From Spirosoma foliorum (GTDB lineage Bacteria; Bacteroidota; Bacteroidia; Cytophagales; Spirosomataceae): 64,000 nt of DNA. The stretch is from contig NZ_CP059732.1 in assembly GCF_014117325.1 (NCBI RefSeq), forward strand, positions 4,787,001 to 4,851,000. Reading direction: 5' to 3'. Of this stretch, positions 53,836 to 62,238 are shown in pieces. Positions within the stretch are counted from its first letter, which is position 1; each line of letters begins with the position of its first letter. The notes under the pieces are model-generated. The model saw only the letters and a program-made list of their open reading frames with translations, had not been told where the DNA came from and did no database searches. The position numbers were made by a program, and so were the translations under genes.

Positions 53836-56643
53836 CTACGTATTCACAGGTGACTTTCTAAATTCGGATGGCGTCTTCTTCGTATGTTGTTTAAAGAATG
53901 TAGTGAAGTAAGCGGCCGAATTAAAGCCTGTTTCGTCCGCAATTTCGGCCATAGGCTTATTGGTCTCTTTCAGGAGGTACTTGGCGCGTTTTAACCGGAT
54001 TTCGGTCAGGTAATCCATCACATTCATATTGAGCAGCGCCTGTACTTTCCGATATAACTGCACCCGCGAAAGCCCCATTTCGCGACTCAACTTTTCAACC
54101 CCAAAGGCCGGATCGGTCAAGTTCTGCTCGATCAATACCGTAAGCTCATTCAGGAATTTTTTCTCCTCCCGATTACCGGATTGTGGAGCAAAATCAGACG
54201 CAAATCGCTGTTGCCATTTCTGTCGATTGGCCAGCGTTGTGCGAAGCGTTTCCAGTAGATGTGTCGTGTTAAAGGGTTTTGTCAGGTAGATATCAGCTCC
54301 GGCGCGGGTACCCTCAATGCGATTTTCCACCTGCCCATTGGCCGTTAGCAACACTACCGGAATATGCGAGGTGCGCAAATCGGTTTTTATTCGCTGCGTC
54401 AATTCTAAGCCATCCATAGCATCGGCAACCTGCCCCGACAGCATAACATCGCTGATAATCAGGTCAGGAATAATTTCCAGGGCCCGCTCCCATCCCTTTT
54501 CGCCAGTACTTTCGGCAACAATGTCATATTCAGTAGCCAGGCGAGTTGTCAGAAATGTCCGGAGATCGTCGTTATCTTCGATAATCAGCAGTGTACCAGC
54601 CTGTTTGGTCGGCAACGAAACAGGCATTGGCTCCACATCATCGCTAAGCTCTGTCAACTGGTGTTGTTGAAATAGCGGATTTCGACTCGTCGACCTAACC
54701 ATTTCGTCCGCCGTCAGGTGTTGATTACCGAGTGGTAACAACAGTGTAAACGTGGTCCCCTTATCCTTAACGGATTGCACACAAATAGTACCCCGGTGCA
54801 GTTGAATGAACTCCATCGATAGCGCCAACCCTATCCCTTTAGACAGATTAAATGACTTAGCTCCACTATAAAATAAATCGAACGCGTGCGCCTGTTCATC
54901 TGGGGTCATGCCCTGGCCATTGTCCTGAACCTGAATTTGAATTTGTGTATCCAGCCGATCCAGCCGAACATGGATCAAGCCACCTTTGGGTGTGTATTTA
55001 AACGCATTCGATAACAGATTGAACAACACCTTGTCGAGCTTCTCAGCGTCGAACCAGACAAGTTCGTTCGAGAGGTTTGTGATCAACTGAAGATCAATTC
55101 GCTGTTTTTCAGCCTTGCGCCGAAAGTCCAGAACGATGTCACGCACAAACGCAACAATATCCTGTTCCGCCGTGCGCAATTGCTGTTTCCCGGCATCCGT
55201 CTTACGCAAGTCCAGCATTTGATCGACTAGCCGCAGGAGTCGATACGCATTTTTCTGCACCATCGACAGGTTACTTCGGAGATCGTATGAACTGACGTTT
55301 TTCTTTCCCAGCAAATCTTCCGTGGGTGTCAGAATCAGACTTAGGGGTGTATTGAATTCATGCGAGATATAGGAATAAAACCTAAGCTTTTCTTCGGTGG
55401 CCAAACGAGCCTGCTGCGATACCCGTTCAATTTCATCCTTTTGTTCCCTGATCGCTCGATTCTGTTTTTCCAGTAATTGGTAAGCTCCCTGCTTCGTCCG
55501 AAATAAATACAAAGCCCATCCGCCAAGTGCAATAGCAACAATCAGGCTACCGAGAATAAAATACAGCGTATTTTTCTGGGATGTGTAGGTTCGATTTAAT
55601 GCCTCTATGCGGTCACTTTGTTTTTCAATATCGGCCTGTTGTTCTGCTATTTTAGCATTCTGAAGTTTCATCATCCGTACATTCGACGAATCGACCAGCG
55701 TGATGGGCAATCGGTTCTCACGCTTGAACGCTTGTTTTTTTAGGATCGCCAACGCCGTCCGAATCGCTTCCTTTCCTCCGGTGGGATAAAGCACTGTCGC
55801 TTTCAGAATACCTCGTTCTACGAGATCAATGCCTTCATTTTTACCCGGCAACCCATCCACGCCAATAATTTTCACGCGCTGGTCGAGCCCTAATTGCCTA
55901 CATATTGTATGAGCCTTTAGGGCCGTGCGGTCGTTCTGCGCGAAAATAAGTTGAACGGTTGGCTCAGCTTTCAGCAATTGAGTCAGTTCATCGGCGAATG
56001 AATGTTTATCCCAATCGCCTTCCAGCTTTTTCACCAACCGAATTCCGGGATGATGACTAATCGCTTCAACAAAACCACGGTGCCGATCAATATCAGCCGA
56101 CGACCCCGGCGATTCTCCGATCTCGACTACCTTTCCTGCTCCGTCCAGGAGTGTATTGGCATAAGCTCCGGCAGTACGCCCAACTTCCACATTATCGGCC
56201 CCGACATAAGCGATGTACTGATCGGATACGGTTCGCCGGTCCAATATGATTACAGGAATTCCCTGTTGGTAAGCTTTTTCAACGATGGGGGTAATAGGCC
56301 GGGCGGCATTCGGCGACACAATGAGCAGGTCGACGTGCTGATCGATAAGTTCCTGAATTTGTTTAACCTGCTTATCACTTTGCCCACCTGCGTCTTTCAC
56401 CAGAAAATCGATATCGGGATAAAATGACAACTCTCGATTCATATCCTCCAGCATGGTTTTACGCCAACTGTCGGTCTCCGTTCGCTGCGAAAAGCCAATC
56501 CGATAGGTCTTCGTTTGGGAAGACGTCTGACAACTGGTCAGGCCTAATCCGATCAGGCTAAGTAAGAGACAGCCTGTCCTAAAAATATACTTTCTGTCTA
56601 CCGGTGGTTGCACAGTTAGTAGCCAACGAAAAAAAATAGTCAT
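53836..56643 (-). CDS. Hybrid two-component regulator with sugar-binding-protein-like sensor domain
   Basis: 935 residues in one chain. An N-terminal membrane anchor, with a lipobox-like LTSCQTSS, precedes a periplasmic binding-protein domain at ~45-315 (IGFSQRTETDSWRKTMLEDM, IIGVDGLPGKNEGIDLV). Membrane helix ~360 (TLYFILGSLIVAIALGGWAL), HisKA with YISHEFNTPLSLIL ~430, HATPase (FNLLSNAFKYTPKGG, GIGLALSMEF), receiver ~695-805 with Asp in LIISDVML, and an AraC output at 835-930. The order matches the fructose-sensing HTCS type of Bacteroides. In the receiver, SGQVADAMDG inserts about five residues just after the phospho-Asp. Confidence 0.93.
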   Translation of the reverse strand: MTIFFRWLLTVQPPVDRKYIFRTGCLLLSLIGLGLTSCQTSSQTKTYRIGFSQRTETDSWRKTMLEDMNRELSFYPDIDFLVKDAGGQSDKQVKQIQELIDQHVDLLIVSPNAARPITPIVEKAYQQGIPVIILDRRTVSDQYIAYVGADNVEVGRTAGAYANTLLDGAGKVVEIGESPGSSADIDRHRGFVEAISHHPGIRLVKKLEGDWDKHSFADELTQLLKAEPTVQLIFAQNDRTALKAHTICRQLGLDQRVKIIGVDGLPGKNEGIDLVERGILKATVLYPTGGKEAIRTALAILKKQAFKRENRLPITLVDSSNVRMMKLQNAKIAEQQADIEKQSDRIEALNRTYTSQKNTLYFILGSLIVAIALGGWALYLFRTKQGAYQLLEKQNRAIREQKDEIERVSQQARLATEEKLRFYSYISHEFNTPLSLILTPTEDLLGKKNVSSYDLRSNLSMVQKNAYRLLRLVDQMLDLRKTDAGKQQLRTAEQDIVAFVRDIVLDFRRKAEKQRIDLQLITNLSNELVWFDAEKLDKVLFNLLSNAFKYTPKGGLIHVRLDRLDTQIQIQVQDNGQGMTPDEQAHAFDLFYSGAKSFNLSKGIGLALSMEFIQLHRGTICVQSVKDKGTTFTLLLPLGNQHLTADEMVRSTSRNPLFQQHQLTELSDDVEPMPVSLPTKQAGTLLIIEDNDDLRTFLTTRLATEYDIVAESTGEKGWERALEIIPDLIISDVMLSGQVADAMDGLELTQRIKTDLRTSHIPVVLLTANGQVENRIEGTRAGADIYLTKPFNTTHLLETLRTTLANRQKWQQRFASDFAPQSGNREEKKFLNELTVLIEQNLTDPAFGVEKLSREMGLSRVQLYRKVQALLNMNVMDYLTEIRLKRAKYLLKETNKPMAEIADETGFNSAAYFTTFFKQHTKKTPSEFRKSPVNT

Positions 56644-57058
56644 GAGCGAAGTTGGCTCAAATTTTCAACACTGTTTAATCACAATATATGTGGATTTAAA
56701 CAAAAAGTCTAAAACCAATAATATCGCTATGTTAACGCAAAGTTGCCAATAGGATAATCAGTGCCGCTGTTAACATTCGTATTTAACTGGAGCAATGATT
56801 TTACGTTTTTATCTAGGTATCTATCCTAGCACAAGCGAGAGTACAAGGCCAGATCCTTCCTCTATCAGCGCCTAAAATCATATTACTTCCTAAAGAATCA
56901 CTTGTATAATTAACCTTTTCGATGAAAAATCAAAGGCACTTTTTGTACTATACCAACAAAACCAAACTATTCTAGTACTCATTTCTGTTATATAGTTGAG
57001 AGGAACAAGTTTTCGACATGGCTCTACCTCTATTGATTATTAATAAATTACTATAGTT
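56644..57058. other. Gene-free region with a duplicated leader block (copy B)
   Basis: Holds copy B from 56879 and otherwise no feature. The upstream 230 bases, ahead of the hybrid sensor start, carry no clear TAnnTTTG promoter. Confidence 0.45.
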
Positions 57059-57125
57059 ATGAAATTCTCACACGCGCTAAAACACGAAAACAAAGCAAGG
57101 GCGACGTGGATCAGTATTTGTACTT
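56879..57125 (+). repeat. Conserved intergenic block, copy B
   Basis: Begins CATATTACTTCCTAAAGAAT as in copy A (40504). Similarity continues to an ATGAAA at 57059, 180 bases on (178 in copy A), with ATTGATTATTAATAAATTAC just before it, and past it to a common TTGTACTTTTT. Confidence 0.75.
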
Positions 57126-57253
57126 TTTCTCGTTTATTCACCCTAGGCTTTATTAATCGAAACGCCCAGGGATTCGAAGGTCTGGCCCGACTTTCAATGC
57201 CCTTTGGTGGCAATATTCGCCCCCCGAATTTAATCGGCTTTCCATCTTCCTGA
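57059..57253 (+). CDS. Possible small peptide gene downstream of the block
   Basis: 64 codons, MKFSHALKHENKARATWISI at the start and FGGNIRPPNLIGFPSS at the end. Basic N-terminus then mostly polar, no clear signal peptide. Supported only by the shared leader block and ATG position; in copy A the same ATG meets a stop after nine codons. Composition could also arise by chance, and a minus-strand ORF overlaps it. Possibly an exported or processed peptide. Confidence 0.3.
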   Translation: MKFSHALKHENKARATWISICTFSRLFTLGFINRNAQGFEGLARLSMPFGGNIRPPNLIGFPSS

Positions 57254-57302
57254 TTTAGAGAAACTTCTCTAAAGAGGCTAAACATACTAAAATACCATCA
57301 TT

Positions 57303-57527
57303 ATGAATTCCTTAGAAAAACGTCTTATTTCATTACAACAAAAGCTGGAACATCTGAATGCTGAGATGGCTACCTTAATTGCCTTGGCATCTTCCGAAAA
57401 AACCATTGATTCGGTTACGGACGTTCAGGCAAACCCATCTATTGGCTCAATAACCTCAACTGGTAAACGGTCTTCGGTCGGCCTCAATCGATACCATCAG
57501 TTACGTACCCATGAAGGTGCACTATAG
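57303..57527 (+). CDS. Small helical protein, unknown
   Basis: 74 residues: a heptad-like helix (LEKRLISLQQKLEHLNAEMA) followed by a polar, probably disordered tail (SITSTGKRSSVGLNRYHQLR). Followed 7 bases later by a strong hairpin terminator, which supports it being expressed. No family recognised. Confidence 0.5.
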   Translation: MNSLEKRLISLQQKLEHLNAEMATLIALASSEKTIDSVTDVQANPSIGSITSTGKRSSVGLNRYHQLRTHEGAL

Positions 57528-57533
57528 TCATCA

Positions 57534-57579
57534 ATTTTGCCAAAAAGCCGTTGCCATCACAACGGCTTTTTGGCAAAAT
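57534..57579 (+). terminator. Perfect hairpin terminator
   Basis: 20-base perfect arms (57534-57553, 57560-57579) with a 6-base CCATCA loop and GCCGTTG core, seven bases after the stop of the 74-residue gene. Confidence 0.8.
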
Positions 57580-57698
57580 TATGGTCCAGTAAACACCAAT
57601 CTCGCAACCTTAAATCATGTGGTAAACATGCCCGGTGGGTATGACGGTAGTCAGCTAAAACTTACAGAGAATTACTGACAGATGAAGTCGTACAGTGC

Positions 57699-58481
57699 CT
57701 ACAACAGCCGATAAACTTTCAGGAAATTTATCAAGTCGGTCGTGTCGCTCATGCCCATTTTCCGAATCATTTTCTGACGATGCGTATTAACCGTGTTGGG
57801 ACTAATAAACAGTTTTTCAGCAATTTGATCGCTGGTCAGGCTCAAGTTCAACAACTTCAGGATTTCTAACTCACGCTTAGTTAAGAGATCGATCGGTTTA
57901 CATTGATTCGAATCATCGACTTCAAAAAGTAAATGTTCTTTTCCGTCAGTTAAATGAAGGTGCTGTTTTTGAATGCGTTTAACGTAGGATATATCGGACA
58001 CCAGGGCAAGCAGGAAAAGAATATTACCCTTCGAGTCGGTTTTGAGAACGATACTTTCCTGACATATCCGGGCAACGCGGCCATCTTTACGCATCAGGCG
58101 ATAATCAAAAATAGCCCGAAACGACTTTAGTTTTTCCGGAGGCAATGCAGCAACATAGGCATTAATCACTTTTGTCATTTCTTCAACCCCTGGCCGGTCG
58201 GCAAGAGGAATTCGGGCAATGAGGGCCTCTACACCTTCTTTAAAAAACAGTTCTTTAGACCAACCACATACATTTTCGACATCGCCTAAAATCAATGGAT
58301 AGTGCATTCTGGTAATATCTTTTACCGCCAATGCCGATCCTTGTAATAATAGGGTCTGATTTAACAGAGGGTTGTGCGCAAGCATTTCGCTGATCTCACT
58401 GATATCGGCAGCTTCAACACCCTTGTTCCACGCTTTTTGAAATGATCCGAAACTAAACTGATTCTGATTAACGGCGCTCAT
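57699..58481 (-). CDS. PAS-LuxR type regulator, copy 1
   Basis: 260 residues. Central PAS-like domain (about 60-175: YRLMRKDGRVARICQESIVL, FLLALVSDISYVKR) and a C-terminal LuxR helix-turn-helix (LTKRELEILKLLNLSLTSDQ, IAEKLFISPNTVNTHRQKMI). No phospho-acceptor receiver is present. Clear tandem paralogue of the next gene (shared VNTHRQKMIRKMG and LINFLKVYRLL ends). Both are on the minus strand with a 110-base gap. Confidence 0.88.
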   Translation of the reverse strand: MSAVNQNQFSFGSFQKAWNKGVEAADISEISEMLAHNPLLNQTLLLQGSALAVKDITRMHYPLILGDVENVCGWSKELFFKEGVEALIARIPLADRPGVEEMTKVINAYVAALPPEKLKSFRAIFDYRLMRKDGRVARICQESIVLKTDSKGNILFLLALVSDISYVKRIQKQHLHLTDGKEHLLFEVDDSNQCKPIDLLTKRELEILKLLNLSLTSDQIAEKLFISPNTVNTHRQKMIRKMGMSDTTDLINFLKVYRLL

Positions 58482-58591
58482 ATGGGTTAGATTAATTAGT
58501 GGATAAAAGGAGAAAGCGACAACTCAAAACTGAAGTCAATGGACAATGAATAACACACCATGTGCTAACTATTTAACCATTATTCATTGAC

Positions 58592-59368
58592 TTAAATGAG
58601 CCGATATATTTTCAGAAAATTCAGAAGATCGGTTGTATTACCTAACCCCATTTTTCGAATCATTTTCTGACGATGCGTATTAACAGTATGTGTACTAATA
58701 AATAATTGTTCGGCAATTTGTTCACTAGTCAGGTTCTGACTCAGGAGTTGAGCAATTTGCATTTCCCGTCGACTAAGTACATCGATCTGTCGGTATTGAT
58801 CGGTTGTAGTATCAATAGCATATAATTGTCGTTCAGATCCATTTAGAAAACAGAGATGCTGAGTACCTTCTTTATTCAAATGTGAGATGTCGGATGCTAA
58901 CGCCAGCGAATAAAGCATCCGTCCTTCGGAATCGGCTTTTAAAATGACACTTTCCTGCCCTATTCGTACCTGCTGCCCATCTTTTCGCATGATTCTGTAA
59001 TCATATATTGTACGCAAAGATGGAAGTTCGGCAGGACTAAACCTTCTGACGTAATCATTGATGAGTTGTGATATGATTGTAAAACCTGCCTGATCGGCAG
59101 GTAAGAATTTAGACATGTAAAACGCGGCTCCACCCTCAAAAAGCTCTTCTTTACTCCAGCCCACCAGGTTTTCCAAATCTCCCCACATACCCACGTATTG
59201 AAAGGTGCTGATGTCGAGTATTGCCAACGCTGTCCCCTGAAGCAATAACGTTTCATGCAACAGTGGATTCACCTGAATCAATTCTTCAATTTCTGCAATG
59301 TTCGGTTCAAGCAAATCGGAACGCCATATCTTTCTAATCAGCGAAAAACTATAATCATAGGTGGACAT
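58592..59368 (-). CDS. PAS-LuxR type regulator, copy 2
   Basis: 258 residues, same order as copy 1: N-terminal helix (IAEIEELIQVNPLLHETLLL), PAS core (YRIMRKDGQQVRIGQESVIL, LYSLALASDISHL) and LuxR HTH (LSRREMQIAQLLSQNLTSEQ, LFISTHTVNTHRQKMIRKMG). First of the pair; a promoter with operator candidate is at 59398-59420. Duplication followed by divergence suggests different ligands or partners. Confidence 0.88.
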   Translation of the reverse strand: MSTYDYSFSLIRKIWRSDLLEPNIAEIEELIQVNPLLHETLLLQGTALAILDISTFQYVGMWGDLENLVGWSKEELFEGGAAFYMSKFLPADQAGFTIISQLINDYVRRFSPAELPSLRTIYDYRIMRKDGQQVRIGQESVILKADSEGRMLYSLALASDISHLNKEGTQHLCFLNGSERQLYAIDTTTDQYRQIDVLSRREMQIAQLLSQNLTSEQIAEQLFISTHTVNTHRQKMIRKMGLGNTTDLLNFLKIYRLI

Positions 59369-59397
59369 ATCAACTGGCTTTCGGTGTGAATAATCAC

Positions 59398-59420
59398 CAA
59401 AAATACTGAATGATCAGTAT
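59398..59420 (-). promoter_or_regulatory. -7 element and operator candidate of the PAS-LuxR pair
   Basis: TATTTTTG (59405-59398, minus strand) fits TAnnTTTG. Immediately upstream is the inverted repeat ATACTGA-ATGA-TCAGTAT (59403-59420), 35 bases ahead of the start at 59368. Confidence 0.45.
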
Positions 59421-59769
59421 TGAACACATGGTCACTTGATGCGTTTCTTTGTGAACGTAAACGAATTATATGTAGCACCTATTGAGAAATAGGGTGCAGA
59501 GATGGCGATTGTAGCTTGCTTTTTTTGCAGATTCAGGTAATAAAATTTGTCAGGCGAATCCTACCCAATGAACAGAACTTTCTACCTTATCCACGTATAA
59601 TTTCTATCCACACCTCTCCTAATTTACTGATAGTGAAACGTACTGGTCAGCAATAAAATTACGCTGGTACGCCGTTCGCTAACGACTAACTGCCGTTCAC
59701 TCAAAGGTTTTCCCTTTTGGTTGAGCGGCAGTTTAGTTTACGGCCTCAAACCAACAAATACACTAGCTT
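59421..59769. other. Gene-free divergent region
   Basis: About 350 bases between the PAS-LuxR genes and the lipocalin-like gene. No ORF, terminator or repeat seen. Confidence 0.4.
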
Positions 59770-60240
59770 ATGGGCCGCTCCTTCTTTTTGATAACGCTGA
59801 TTACCCTTCTTGGAACTGCTTTTCGTCCAATACTTGCTCCTGCCTTCGATACAGTTACAGGCACCTGGAAACGCACGTCTATGCTGCTGGTAGACGGTGA
59901 CGGAAAAACAACCGATATGAATAAGATGATGGAGAAGAACATGCCTTGTACAAAGGATATAACCTACACATTCAGTGCCGACGGGACGCTGAAAACGAAC
60001 GTTCCAGATGCTTGCGGAGCCTTAAAGAAAACCATCGAATCCATGAATGCATCGGGCCGGTGGACAATGAGTGGAAATAAGGTACTTGTTACAACTACGA
60101 TGAAAGACATTCCACAAGCTACTTATGAGGTCAATCTTCAGGGGAATACCATGACCTGGATTTTCAACTACGATGAAAACCCTAAAATGCCAAACCCGAC
60201 CAAAGCCAAACGCATGACGATCGTTTATCAACGCGTTTGA
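59770..60240 (+). CDS. Exported lipocalin-like protein
   Basis: 156 residues, signal peptide (SFFLITLITLLGTAF). The mature part has the lipocalin-like strand order of DUF4488-type proteins: DTVTGTWKRTSMLLVDGDGK, ITYTFSADGTLKTNV, GRWTMSGNKVLVTTT, YEVNLQGNTMTWIFNY and KRMTIVYQRV. Single short domain, no catalytic motif. Probably binds a small ligand in the periplasm. Next gene begins 87 bases later, same strand. Confidence 0.75.
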   Translation: MGRSFFLITLITLLGTAFRPILAPAFDTVTGTWKRTSMLLVDGDGKTTDMNKMMEKNMPCTKDITYTFSADGTLKTNVPDACGALKKTIESMNASGRWTMSGNKVLVTTTMKDIPQATYEVNLQGNTMTWIFNYDENPKMPNPTKAKRMTIVYQRV

Positions 60241-60327
60241 TTTCCTGGAATTATGGCTATCTTGACAACCTAATTCATACTCTAAATCCCTGAAAGTAAG
60301 CACGGTTACGCTAACTGACCTACCACT

Positions 60328-60786
60328 ATGAAAACGCCCGCTCGCACAATTGTCCAGGCCGGCCTGGTAGCTGGTATTCTGGATGCTATTGCCGCTATGG
60401 TCATGACGATAATTAGAGGAGGTAAAGACCCCTCGGCCGTTTGGCGGTACGTAGCCAGTGGAGTTTTCGGGCCAGAAGCGTTAACGGGTGGCGTGCCAAT
60501 GGTTCTCTGGGGACTGGCATTTCATTTTTTTATCGCGTTGACATGTGCCGCTTTTTACTTTCTGATTTACCCGCAACTACAACGATTTATCACGAGTCCG
60601 GTTGCCATTGGTTTACTCTATGGCATATTGATTTGGCTAGTCATGAACCGAGTTGTTCTGCCGTTGAGTAGGGTTCCCTCTGCGCCATTCGATCTTTCTA
60701 AAGCAGCCATAGGTATGGCAATTATCATGATCATGGTCGGATTGCCTATTTCCCTTATTGTGAACAGGCATTATTCGGGCCGGTGA
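60328..60786 (+). CDS. Four-helix membrane protein, unknown
   Basis: 152 residues with four hydrophobic segments (about 10-28, 58-82, 88-108, 125-145). Fits YagU/DUF1440-like proteins in helix pattern only; that assignment is weak. Charged loop GGKDPSAVWRYVASGVFGPE between helices 1 and 2. Ends 82 bases before the convergent rodA stop. Confidence 0.65.
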   Translation: MKTPARTIVQAGLVAGILDAIAAMVMTIIRGGKDPSAVWRYVASGVFGPEALTGGVPMVLWGLAFHFFIALTCAAFYFLIYPQLQRFITSPVAIGLLYGILIWLVMNRVVLPLSRVPSAPFDLSKAAIGMAIIMIMVGLPISLIVNRHYSGR

Positions 60787-60868
60787 TTAGTAGCGACTAT
60801 TTGTGGAATAGTATTCGCTTCCTGTAGGCCCAATTGCGTCCAGCCCGTTTCCATCAGCTAGGCATTCC

Positions 60869-62149
60869 TTAACGCCACATGGCGCCTGCCCGACGGGAAT
60901 CGAGTTTAAGAAAGATGAACAGCAGAATAGAAAACGACCAGAGCGAGGAGCCGCCGTAACTAAAAAATGGCAACGGAATCCCAATAACGGGCATTAGACC
61001 AATGGTCATCCCAATGTTGACCATCACGTGGAAGAAGATAATTCCGGCCACACAGTAGCCATATACTCGGGCAAATTTGGTACGTTGCTTCTCGGCCAGA
61101 ATCACAATACGGGATAGGAGTGCAACAAACAACGCTACAACAACCAGACTACCCAGAAAGCCATGCTCTTCGCCAATCGTGCAGAATATAAAATCGGTAC
61201 TTTGCTCGGGTACGAAGTCAAATTTAGTCTGTGTTCCTTCCAGAAAGCCTTTACCCTGAAGTCGGCCGGAGCCAATGGCGATTTTTGCCTGTGTAACGTT
61301 CCAGCCCACACCGAGTGGATCAATCGTTGGATCAACTAATACCTTAATTCGGTTTCGCTGGTGTTTTTGCAGCACATTGTTCACAAAAAAGTCGACGCCA
61401 GCCACATAACCCATCATGACCAGCCCAACTAACCCCATCCCAAGCAGATTAGGTAACGTACGATTATAACGGGGCATCAGTAGAATTACGAGCAACAGCA
61501 AGACAACGATTCCCAAAAAGATATACAACTTGGCAAACACAAGCGCCAGGATAAATAAAGCGGCTGCCGACAAACCCACAGCCGGAATCCAGCCCGGTAG
61601 CCCCTCCCGATAAAGCATAATAGCAAACGAGGCAAATACAAGCGTAGAGCCCGTTTCATTAGAGGCCAGAATCAGAATACAAGGCAGCACAATAATGCCG
61701 GCAATGTACATCAGGTCTTTCTGTTTGGACAGATTAATACCCGGAACATCCAGGTATTTCGCCAGTGCCAGCGCCGTTGCTACTTTGGCAAATTCGGCTG
61801 GTTGAAGGGTAAACGATCCGAACTTGAACCACGACCGCGATCCATTTATGTTGCTTCCGAGAAAAAGTACCAGAATCAACAGCAAAATCATAAAGCCGTA
61901 GAAGACAAAGGCAAACGTGTCGAAAAACGTGTGGTTGATAACCAGAACACAGATAATCAGAATCACGGTTGTACCAATCCACATTAACTGTTTTCCTGCG
62001 TTGGTCGACAGGTCGAACAGGCTAGTGTGATCTTCAGGGCTGTATACAGCAGCATAGACATTGAGCCAGCCCATCGTAACGCAAGCGAGATACAACAGTA
62101 GCGTGAGCCAGTCAATGTTTTGTGAGAAGGGGTCGTTTTGACGAGCCAA
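60869..62149 (-). CDS. rodA: Rod-shape peptidoglycan glycosyltransferase RodA
   Basis: 426 residues with about ten membrane helices. The SEDS signatures are present: WFKFGSFTLQPAEFAKVATA near 125, VLVDPTIDPLGVGWNVTQAK, IAIGSGRLQGKGFLEGTQTK, DFIFCTIGEEHGFLGSL (with the conserved acidic pair region) and VIGIPLPFFSYGGSSLW near the end. With PBP2 it builds wall during elongation. It follows PBP2 on the same strand, 89 bases on, separated by a 27-bp hairpin, and is thus the usual mrdA-mrdB pair. Confidence 0.94.
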   Translation of the reverse strand: MARQNDPFSQNIDWLTLLLYLACVTMGWLNVYAAVYSPEDHTSLFDLSTNAGKQLMWIGTTVILIICVLVINHTFFDTFAFVFYGFMILLLILVLFLGSNINGSRSWFKFGSFTLQPAEFAKVATALALAKYLDVPGINLSKQKDLMYIAGIIVLPCILILASNETGSTLVFASFAIMLYREGLPGWIPAVGLSAAALFILALVFAKLYIFLGIVVLLLLVILLMPRYNRTLPNLLGMGLVGLVMMGYVAGVDFFVNNVLQKHQRNRIKVLVDPTIDPLGVGWNVTQAKIAIGSGRLQGKGFLEGTQTKFDFVPEQSTDFIFCTIGEEHGFLGSLVVVALFVALLSRIVILAEKQRTKFARVYGYCVAGIIFFHVMVNIGMTIGLMPVIGIPLPFFSYGGSSLWSFSILLFIFLKLDSRRAGAMWR

Positions 62150-62172
62150 GGTGAATTATGATTTACGATGTG

Positions 62173-62230
62173 CGAGTTACGAATTACGATGTATGATTTA
62201 ATGAAATCATACATCGTAATTCGTAACTCG
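62173..62230. repeat. 27-bp hairpin between PBP2 and rodA
   Basis: Perfect arms (62173-62199 and 62204-62230) with a 4-base AATG loop, built from repeated TTACGA-type words. It sits inside what should be one cell-wall operon, directly after the PBP2 stop (62239) and 24 bases before the rodA start. Confidence 0.75.
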
Positions 62231-62238
62231 TAATTCAG

